In this document: positions 56,118-64,000 of the stretch, piece by piece
How the letters are laid out: each line of letters starts with the position of its first letter
How positions within the stretch are numbered: position 1 is the first letter of the stretch
Source of the DNA: Larix kaempferi
Lineage: Eukaryota; Streptophyta; Pinopsida; Pinales; Pinaceae
Assembly: GCA_027924585.1 (NCBI GenBank)
Contig: BSBM01001445.1
Span: 2,170,001 to 2,234,000 of the forward strand
Length of the DNA stretch: 64,000 bases
Reading direction: 5' to 3'
The notes under the pieces: generated by a model
Databases searched by the model: none
Told to the model about the DNA's origin: nothing
Seen by the model: the letters and a program-made list of their open reading frames with translations, nothing else
Translations under genes and position numbers: made by a program

Positions 56118-56764
56118 TGTTGATGTATATGTAACTTCGGAATGTATTTCATATATGTATACTGTACTCCTATAAAGATGGTATTATTCCTCTATATGGA
56201 AGTGTTTGTATTCCTATAGAGATGTTATTATTCCTCTATACGGAAGTGTCGTCATTTATATTGTAAGTGTCGTAACTTATACTTGATGGGTTATTAGACC
56301 ACCTTGTGGGGTTCGGCCCTGTATAAGTCATGTGGGTCGAAGGTTTATTAGACCACCCTATTGGGGGTCCGCCATGTGGGTCAAAGGGTTATTAGACCAC
56401 CCTATTGGGTGTTGGCCCAGTCAGCATTGTGTTATGTGGTTAAGTTGAGGCCGACCTAATAAATGTTATTAGGCTAGTCAAGTCAAGTATAAATAGAGTG
56501 CGGGAGGCAATCTATTTAATCATTATATTCTCTCTCACACTCTTGGGATAGTGGCACACTTGTGGAGCAGGAGAAGTTGCTACTAGGAGATGTCTATCTC
56601 TGAGGAAGTTATTGGGGTTTTTCACCTTTATGGTTTTCCCCAAGTAAACTCTGTGTCTCGTGTGTGCTTGAATTATTGTGTCCATGATTGATATGCTGTA
56701 GATATGCTATACATGTTGTTCTCTCAGTTAATATACTAGATCAGATTGAAGTAAATTCTGAAAA
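56118..56764 (+). repeat. 5' LTR of C5
   Basis: Has an extra partial duplication of about 45 bp (two copies of ATTATTCCTCTATA...GGAAGTG near 56185 and 56230) that only the minus LTR at 56967 shares. Three GGGTTATTAGACC motifs; the second has AGGTTTATTAG. The end TTTAACA is lost at the junction. Confidence 0.93.
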
Positions 56765-56966
56765 ATAGACAAACTCTAATGCAGAGAACTAAAGTAAACT
56801 TACGGCAAGATGGTAACTCTTTCACACTGAACACGATTCTTTATAGATAAACAAAATGTGCAGACATTAAGGGACTAAGATTCATTCCATATTTAGGATT
56901 TTCTTAGACAGAGTATGCGTTATCAGAAAATACAACCCTCATAAAACTAAGCCTTGGAATTAACAG
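56765..56966 (-). repeat. Inverted piece of G1 LTR
   Basis: Reverse complement of about 35052-35300 of the G1 5' LTR, apart from the extra 44-bp unit there. In normal orientation it would follow directly after 56117, so it is flanking DNA of C5 that has been flipped. The last five bases (AACAG) are the inverted target-site copy. Confidence 0.88.
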
Positions 56967-57655
56967 TGTTAATTTTTCAGAATTTACTTCAATCTGATCT
57001 AGGATCTTAACTGAGAGAACAATATGTATATCATATCTACAGCATATCAATAATGGACACAATAATGCAAGCACACAAGAGACACAGAGTTTACTTGGGG
57101 AAAACCATAAAGGTGAAAAACCCCAATAACTTCCTCAGATGTGGATAGAGCAATGATACAACCCAAGCATAAGAGATAGACATCTCCTTGCAATAGCTTC
57201 GCCTCCTACACAAGTGCGCCACTCTCCCAAGAGTGTGAGAGAGAATAGAATGATGAAATAGAGTTCCTTCTGCACTCTATTTATACTTGACTTGACTAGC
57301 CTAATAACCTTTACTAGGTCGGCCTCAACTTAACCACATAACACAATGCTAACTGGGCCGACACCCAATAGGGTGGTCTAATAACTCTTTGACCCACATG
57401 GTCGACCCCCAATAGGGTGGTCTAATAACCCTTTGACTCACATGACTTATACAAGGCCGACCCCAACAAGGTGGTCTAACAATCCATCAAGTATAAGTTA
57501 CGACACTTACAATATAAATGACGACACTTCCGTATAGAGGAATAATAACATCTTTATAGGAATAAAAACACTTTCGTATAGAGGAATAATTCCATCTCTA
57601 TAGGAGTACAATATACATATATAAAATACATTCTGAAGTTACATATACTTCAACA
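56967..57655 (-). repeat. Inverted 3' LTR of C5
   Basis: 689 bp, printed TGTTAATTTTTCAG...ATACTTCAACA, with the purine tract (printed CTCCCTCTTAAC) beyond it. It carries the same 45-bp duplication as the LTR at 56118. Three copies of the U3 motif are present (printed GGTGGTCTAATAA at about 57369, 57415 and 57469). Confidence 0.93.
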
Positions 57656-57949
57656 CTCCCTCTTAACTAGGAAGGTATTTCTTGACACGGGTCTTCTAGC
57701 ACAAGTCTTCTTCTTTGGATCATCGTCACTGGATAATTGTCATTGAGTCATCATCATCGTCACTGTTGCTTCTATCTCAATCAATCTCTGAATCTACTCG
57801 TTATAGGAAGTTCTACAAAGCCAGTCCTTTTTCATACTCGATGTAGGCCCACCACTTGCAGGTCTTCATCATCAATGGCCATACTGTGGATCCCAAGACT
57901 GATTATGTGCGTCAACAAAAACTAGCACAGACTATAGGTTCTTTTACAT

Positions 57950-58300
57950 GTTGACCTTCACAAAACCTACTCAGAGCATCCCAGGATGTTACGAGCACAC
58001 AACTCTACCTATCTGGATCTCGATAGAGCATCCCAGGATGTTACGAGCACACTGCTCTACCTGTCCGGATTTTAAAGGATCTTTTCTATGTGAACTTTCG
58101 CAAAACCTACTCAGAGCATCCTAGTGCAGACTATAGGATCTCGATAGAGCAACCCAGGATGTTATGAGCACACTGCTCTACCTGTCCAGTTTTTAAAGGG
58201 TCTTTTCTATGCTACCTGTAGCAAAACCTTGAAAGAGCATCCTAGCGTAGACTATAGGATCTCCCGGGATCTTTTCTATGCTACCTGCACAACCTGTCCA
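57950..58300 (-). repeat. Beta array, inverted copy
   Basis: Units contain GCACACTGCTCTACCTGTCC, AGAGCATCC and AAAGGATCTTTTCTATG. This unit type (GTAGCATAGAAAAGATCC on minus) is found only here and at 63760-64000, not in C1 to C4. Confidence 0.85.
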
Positions 58301-58309
58301 TGGCCAAAG

Positions 58310-58860
58310 AGTATCAAACTGATACTCACCACACATCATTCTGATGTACATCATCACATAATCAACCTGATCATCATCATAGCATCAACTTGATGCGTAT
58401 CATCTGGAGCGACATCCTGAAGCTCGTCATCTGTGATCATCTTGATCATCATAGCATCAACGTGATGCATATCATCTGGAGCAACATCCTAAAGCTCGTC
58501 ATATGTGATCATCCTGATCAAGCAATATATCCATCTGATGCATACACAGTATCTACCTGATACATACATAAGTACATGATCACACTGATCATACAAGTAT
58601 CCACCTGATACATACATAAGTACATGATCACAATGATCATACAAGTATCCACTTGATACATATCTTCATACATGATCAACCCGATCATATCCAGCATCAA
58701 CATGATGCGTACATACATACATATAAATGATCCAACTAATCATATCCAGCATCAACATGATGCATACATACATACATATAAATGATCCAACTGATCATAT
58801 CCAACATCAACATGATGCATACAGAGCAGTAACTGGAGCATCATCCTGATGCTCATCATC
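58310..58860 (-). repeat. Alpha array, inverted copy
   Basis: Two 59-bp units with CATACATATAAATGATCCAA and ATCATATCCAGCATCAACA (58680-58820), plus shorter CCTGATACATACATAAG and ACTGATCATACAAGTATCC repeats and two copies of CATCTGGAGC(G/A)ACATCCT. It mirrors 63170-63730. Confidence 0.85.
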
Positions 58861-58934
58861 CAACGCTTACATCCATAGCCATGTGAAGGATCCTCATTCC
58901 AGCACGCTTGGAATTGCTTCAGCAAATGTCTCCA

Positions 58935-59186
58935 TCACTTCTTCCTCGAAGTGTCGTCAATCTAAATAACACCAAGCCTCTCTCTGAAGTACTTGAACTT
59001 CACTCTAGCTAGTGGCTTCGTCAGTACATCTGCAATCTAGTCATCCGTCGCAACATACGGGAGCTTCACTGTTCCTTTCTCCACCATATCCCTGATCTAG
59101 TGATATTTTATCTCTATGTGTTTCGACCTGTCGTGGAACATCGGGTTCTCAGATAGCTTCACACAACTCTGGTTGTCACAAAACTG
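58935..59186 (-). pseudogene. pol: RNase H end of pol, inverted copy
   Basis: About 84 codons of the pol C-terminus on minus (FCDNQSCVKLSENPMFHDRS, KHIEIKYH, then a TAG, and the ADVLTKPLARVKF tail), stop at 58935-58937. It breaks off at about 59187 and is followed without spacer by plus-strand leader sequence. About nine of ten bases agree with 62820-63064. Confidence 0.88.
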
Positions 59187-59190
59187 AACC

Positions 59191-59960
59191 AGTGACACAT
59201 GGCATGCCGTACAAGTTCGCTTTCCTGTTTTATGCCATAAACAGGTCAGGTTGCAACACTTGGCATAACTCTCTCTCAAAGAATCCATTTGAGGTCAGAC
59301 CTATGGAGTTGGAAAGATGATAGGTCGTGATATCACAGGAAACGTTTTCAGACCCTGTGGATCGAAAAGTTCAGAGTTACACCAGAAACAATCAGGTACA
59401 TATTTCTGTCAAAACAGAATTATTTTTTAGCACCTTCATTCATGGCTTCCAGAATTTAGGGTTTCATAGAAACTTGGAATTTTTGTAATCGAAGATCACG
59501 GCTGAATGATACTAATCAAAATCAAAATTTAGAGACCAAGATCAGAATTTTTTGTTGGGCAGAAGGTCGGGCTTTATTAGACCCTAGTTCGGGACTTTGA
59601 TCAGAAAAGTGAAAAATTAGGGCTTCTGCAAAAAATGGGAATTTTTGAAATCTGTGACCACAGCTGGAAGCTCCTCATAAAAATAGAAGCTTAGAGCTTT
59701 AGATTGAACCTTTTGATTGGGAAGAAGGGTGGGATTTATCAAACCCTAGTTCAGGGTCATGTCTAGTGAATCCAGAAGTCTCAAAGGCAAATTTGAGGGG
59801 TGAAACTTTGCATTTTTCAAATTATGAGTATACCAACTTGATCAGCTCATCAAGGCGCATACTTCTATCCTTTCGGAAGTTTGAAATTCAAAGTTTGAAT
59901 TTTTAGGGTTTCTCTGACAAACCCTAATCCAGCTCCAGATCCAGTTCCTACAAATCAAGT
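59191..59960 (+). other. Leader of C5 (5' part missing)
   Basis: Colinear with 48757-49710 of C4 (CAGTGACACATGGCATGCCG at 59194) except that only one of the 177-bp units is present. Non-coding, with LTR and PBS-proximal leader lost at the inversion junction. Confidence 0.85.
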
Positions 59961-60080
59961 GGATTGGGTTAATCCTAGAAGAGAATGTATTGGTCACCTG
60001 CATAAGTGAAGAAGTTCATGTTTCAGAGGGAGATGAGGCTAAGGCCTTACATAAGAAGATTACAAGCAATCTTGATAGGT
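59961..60080 (+). pseudogene. gag: gag fragment of C5
   Basis: Same short gag scrap and same deletion joint as C4 at 49711 (ATTGGGTTAATCCTAGAAG, then GAGATGAGGCTAAGGCCTTA). TGA after CTGCATAAG and the missing start show it is not translated as gag. Confidence 0.75.
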
Positions 60081-61563
60081 ATGACTCATCCAGGTATGTT
60101 TCGAGATTTGTTCATGATTACGTTTATGGTATGTTTGTCTTCGTGTTATTACGGTTAGTACAATCTTGATTAAAGTTAGACTTGTTGTATCACCTTAATA
60201 AAATTATGAATGCATGATAGAAGATATTCATTTATTAGGGTGTTGATACTTATGATTGTACTAATGCATTAGGGTGTTGTATGAGGTTTATGTTGTCCGT
60301 TAACATGAAAGGTACACCAAGAAAGACAAATCATGTTCTAGTTCAATAACATATGATCATGATGACATGAGGACAAAGATTCATCCATTGTCATGAATCA
60401 CTTAGAAGATCTATTTGCGAGTTATGTATACCTTGGTTCTATAATGGTTAACCTATGAGATATGTAGGTTACTACCACAAGTCATTGAAGAGAACAAGAA
60501 GACATCATGTGGGTATGTTAGACATAACTAGCTAACATACCAATCTAGGTATGTTTTTCCTATATCAAGTTAGAATCCTACCTTGTGTTAGGATCCCTTA
60601 TATAAGTATACTTGGTATGATTGGTTATGTTTATTCATAAAGTTAGAAATGTAAGTAATCAAGGGTTTATGCATTTTATGTCTCTTATCTTGATTGATGA
60701 TTTAACTAACCAGAAGAGTCCTATGATCAAATAAGAATATGCATGAGTAAAAGAAGACTTCCCTGAAACCTTGAATACTAATGTTTATTATCTATGTTTG
60801 AAATGATCATGACTATACATGTTTAATATTATTAGTTTTAAGCTTATACTAATGAATGTGTGAGTGTGTATGAGACCTCAAGGATAACACAATGATGATA
60901 CCAATAAGCATGCATAGTGATGGATATAAGTTCAAGGACAGGTAATCCAAGAAGCAAAGATCAAGAGGGAGCACACTCCAGTTGTTCCTGCAAGGAAGAA
61001 AAGATCAAGAAGGAGCACACTTCAGTAGTTTCTGCAAGGATGCAGATATTGAGAGGGAGTTGACCACTTCTCACAATCCACATCAGAATGGAGTTACAGA
61101 AAAGAAGCAAAGACTGAGAGGGAGTCATACCAACAAACAAACAAAGATAAGTATTTGAATTATCAGTCCGTGCATATTTTATTGTTTAAATAATACTATT
61201 CAATAATGTGTATACTCATGTTCCTAGAATTAGGTTGTGTATTATGCATATTAGAATAGTTGCATTGATGAACAGTATACTACTAATATACATGGGTAAG
61301 TGGCCTATGGCACTATGCAATATTCCATGGCTAATTATCTAGAATGAAACCTCTTTGCTGACATGTTGGGAGTTGTGCACACTCTTAACAATGTTTTGGT
61401 AGATATTGGAAGGCCTCTAGAAAGTTACATGATATGGATAAATGTTGTATTGAAGCATTGGCTAAGATAATTGCATGATTGTATGACATATTTCTTTATG
61501 TGTAAGAATTTGTTCTGAAAAGTATGAGATGTTTCTAATCATGCAATTTAACTTGTTGTGTAG
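60081..61563 (+). other. Intron-like mosaic inside C5
   Basis: Colinear with 49831-51304 of C4. The integrase scrap is clearer here: at about 61056-61110 the plus strand reads RELTTSHNPHQNGVTEK, the end of the copia integrase core including the catalytic Glu. It is bounded by purine-rich text (GAAGCAAAGACTGAGAGGGAG) and by AT-rich, intron-like DNA ending in TTGTGTAG at 61556-61563. Confidence 0.65.
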
Positions 61564-63064
61564 GAAAGATCATATACCATCACCTACAAAATAAGGACTA
61601 CAACATTTGTTCATCAACAAAGTTATCTATTAAAAATATTGAACATATTGAAGATTCCCAGGATCTGGGAAGAATGCCATGATCGAGGAGTACCATTCGA
61701 TCATGAAGATGTTTGGGATGCAGTCCCAAGACCTAAAGGGGAGTCTGTAGTGACTTCCAAGAGGATCTACAAGATCAAGCATGCTGCAGGTGGTAGCATA
61801 GAGGCTTTTGCTCCTGTAGCCAGATACACTTCCATTCGATCTGTACTTGCTCTGGATGCAGTGATGAAATGGAAGATACACCAGATGGATTTCAAGACAA
61901 CTTTCTTGAATGGTGTAGTTGAAGAAGAAGTGTATGTGGAGTAGCCACTTGGTTCTGAGACACATGACAGGGAGTCATATACGTGCAAAAATTGGTATGG
62001 TAGGATAGATAGCTTTCTATCCAGTTTGGGCTTTACCAAGAGTAAAGCAGATTCCAACCTTTAGTACAAGGTTGAGGAAGGCAATCCAATGATACTACTT
62101 TTGTATATGGATGACATGTTTATTACAGGTGAAGATAGATTCATTGTCGACATGCAGTGGAATCTTGCTGCCAAGTTCAAGATGAAGAACTTGTGGATGA
62201 TGCACTATTTTCTAGGTATGGAGGTGCGGCAGAGTGCATATGGAATCTTCCTTGGACAAGGGAAGTATGTAGTAGAGATCCTGAAGAGGTTTGGGATGAT
62301 GGACTGCAAGTCCATGGCCACACCTATGGCATCAAATTTGAAGCTTCTATGTGATGCTTCATTAGAGCCGGTTGATATCACTATGTATCGTCAGATGATT
62401 GGGTCCTTGATGTACCTGACGAACACGAGACCATATATTTGCTTTGCGGTGAACACATTGAGCCAGTTCCTGACGGATCCTAGGAGTGTTCACCTGGTTG
62501 CTATAAAGCATATTCTGAGGTACCTGAAGGGTATAGTTGATTATGGGCTCAAGGATGAAGCGAATCAAAAGTTTAACCTGCAGGGTTATGTTGATTCAGA
62601 TTGGGTAGGCAGTGCTACAGATAGGAAGAGCACATTTGGGTGCTGCTTCAGTATGGGATCGGGTGTGATCTCTTGGTTTAGCAGGAAGCAGTCTTGCATA
62701 GCACCGAGTACAGCTGAGGTAGAGTATGTTGTAGCTTGTTTGGCTAGTTGTGAGATAGTATGGCTTCGGAACCTACTGTCTGAGTTATTTGATCTCCCGC
62801 TGGAGGCTACTGGTATCTTTTGTGACAACAAGAGTTGTGTGAAGCTATCTGAGAACACGGTGTTCCACGATAGGTCGAAACAAATAGAGATCAAATATCA
62901 CTATATCAACGATATGATACAGAAAGGAGCAGTGAAGCTCCTGTATGTTGCAATGGATGAGCAGATTGCAGATGTACTGACAAAGCCACTAACTAGAGTG
63001 AAGTTCGAGTACTTCAGAGAGAGGTTTGGTGTTCTTTGATTGATGACACTTCGAGGAAGAAGTG
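61564..63064 (+). pseudogene. pol: RT - RNase H remnant of C5
   Basis: Starts at an acceptor-like AG as in C4. A 101-codon stretch (61639-61944) holds DVWDAVPRPKGESVVTSK and FLNGVVEEEVYVE and ends at TAG 61942-61944 (CAG in C2). Two RT deletions, near 61790 and 61988, match those of C1. From 62089 a 316-codon open frame covers the RT palm end and RNase H. The catalytic box reads YMDD (62104-62115). The frame ends early at 63037-63039 through a 1-nt loss; the original stop would lie near 63064. Confidence 0.92.
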
Positions 63065-63169
63065 ATGGAGACATTTGCTGAAGCCATTCCAAGTGTGTTG
63101 GAAGGAGGATCCTTCACATGGCTATGGATGTAAGCGCTGGATGATGAGCATCAGGATGATGCTCCAGTT

Positions 63170-63740
63170 ACTGCTCTGTATGCATCATGTTGATGCTGGA
63201 TATGATTAGTTGGATCATTTATATGTATGTATGTACGCATCATGTTGGTGCTGGATATGATTAGTTGGATCATTTATATGTATGTATGTATGCATCATGT
63301 TGATGCTGGATATGATCAGGTTGATCATGTATGATGATATGTATTAGGTGGATACTTGTATGATCATTGTGATCATGTACTTATGTATGTATCAGGTGGA
63401 TACTTGTATGATCAGTGTGATCATGTACTTATGTATGTATCAAATGGATGCATTGTATGATCAGGTGGATCATGTATGATATGTATCAAGTAGATATTGT
63501 GTATGCATCAGATGGATATATGGTTTGACAAGGATGATCACAGATGACGAGCTTCAGGATGTTGCTCCAGATGATATGCATGAGGTTGATGCTATGATGA
63601 TCGGGATGATTACAGATGACGAGCTTTAGGATGTCGCTCCAGATGATACGCATCAGGTTGATGCTATGATGATGATCAGGTTGATCATGTGATGATGTAG
63701 ATCAGGATGATGTATGGTGAGTATCAGTTTGATACTCTGT
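63170..63740 (+). repeat. Alpha tandem array of C5
   Basis: Three units of about 57-60 bp (63180-63320; GCATCATGTTGATGCTGGAT, ATGATTAGTTGGATCATTTA), then GGTGGATACTTGTATGATCA units and two copies of GATGACGAGCTT(C/T)AGGATGT with CGCTCCAGATGAT. Confidence 0.88.
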
Positions 63741-63749
63741 GGCCGTGGA

Positions 63750-64000
63750 CAGGTTGTGCAGGTAGCATAGAAAAGATCCCAGGAGATCCTATAGTCTGCG
63801 CTAGCATGCTCTTTCGAGGTTTTGCTATAGGTAGCATAGAAAAGATCCTTTAAAAACTGGACAGGTAGAGCAGTGTGCTCGCAACATCCTGGGTTTCTCT
63901 ATCGAGATCCTATAGTCTGCCCTAGGATGCTCTGAGTAGGTTTTGCTACAGTTTCGCAAAGAAAAGATCCTTTAAAAACTGGACAGGTAGAGTAGTGTGC
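63750..64000 (+). repeat. Beta tandem array of C5 (runs off the window)
   Basis: Units with GGTAGCATAGAAAAGATCC, CTATAGTCTGCGCTAGCATG and AAAACTGGACAGGTAGAG. Same private unit type as 57950-58300 in inverted orientation. Confidence 0.85.

Larger units (their letters stand above)
33433..56966 (+). mobile_element. G1: old Ty3/gypsy-like element, split by C3, C4, C5
   Basis: A left LTR starts TGTAATACCCCTCAAAT at 33433, and a related sequence starts TGTAACACCCCTCAAAT at 47232 after a purine tract. That terminus is typical of plant Ty3/gypsy LTRs. With C3 removed the internal region is only about 3 kb and shows no RT, integrase or gag, so this is a large non-coding derivative or a badly decayed element. 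The right LTR continues across C4 (54992-56117) and reappears inverted at 56765-56966. The right end of G1 lies outside the window. Confidence 0.75.
56118..64000 (+). mobile_element. C5: non-autonomous copia element with inverted internal segment
   Basis: 5' LTR 56118-56764 (lacking the last about seven bases), then an inverted block 56765-59190, then leader, gag scrap, intron-like mosaic, RT-RNase H, alpha and beta arrays continuing past the window. The inverted block holds, read on minus, the end of pol, the arrays, a complete LTR and about 200 bp of G1 DNA. CTATT before the 5' LTR and CTGTT after the inverted LTR (read on minus) agree at four of five bases, so that LTR is this element's own 3' LTR, or a copy of it. 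Confidence 0.8.

Overview
The window is repeat-dominated nuclear DNA of a seed plant. It is AT-rich, holds no recognisable single-copy host gene, and consists of nested and decayed LTR retrotransposons. Old LTR pairs (about 5% diverged by eye in one element), deep nesting and two 'N-terminal region + low-complexity middle + coiled-coil tail' protein families suggest a gymnosperm, probably a conifer. That placement is inference; nothing here fixes a species.

Five members (C1 to C5) of one Ty1/copia family make up about half of the window. All share LTR ends TGTTGATG...TTTAACA (plus-sense), a tRNA-iMet primer binding site where that end is visible, and an AAGAGGGAGTG-type polypurine tract. All also carry an unusual 1.3-1.5 kb 3' non-coding region built from two different tandem arrays (called alpha and beta here). 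C2 (13847-21146, minus) and C3 (37938-45157, plus) have full-length but broken gag-pol and LTRs of about 605 bp. C1 (1-3477), C4 (47719-54986) and C5 (56118-64000) form a separate internally deleted subfamily with about 650 bp LTRs whose U3 carries a triplicated motif. C1 and C5 share two deletion junctions in RT, C4 shares one of them, and gag/integrase are reduced to scraps embedded in intron-like sequence. C4 is the youngest insertion: its LTRs differ at only about five positions although its RT catalytic box is mutated.

Layout: 1-3477 C1 3' half. 3478-4754 unassigned DNA with tandem repeats. 4755-13145 two head-to-tail units (MA, MB) of an older family M with a long broken reading frame and terminal arrays of 20-bp palindromes. 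13735-27155 a third M unit (MC), split by C2 (TSD CAATC) and by S1 (22077-26370, TSD TAAAC), a 4.3-kb TG...CA unit carrying one nearly intact ~543-codon gene and no polymerase. 27216-27720 hairpin minisatellite. 27748-28362 diverged LTR. 28363-33432 mostly unassigned. 33433-56966 an old Ty3/gypsy-like element (G1) with ~3.5-kb LTRs and a short internal region, split by C3, C4 and C5. 56118-64000 C5, whose own 3' end plus ~200 bp of flanking G1 DNA lies inverted inside its 5' region.

The best candidates for something undescribed are S1, the non-autonomous copia subfamily C1/C4/C5, the double 3' arrays of the copia family, and the inverted self-duplication in C5.
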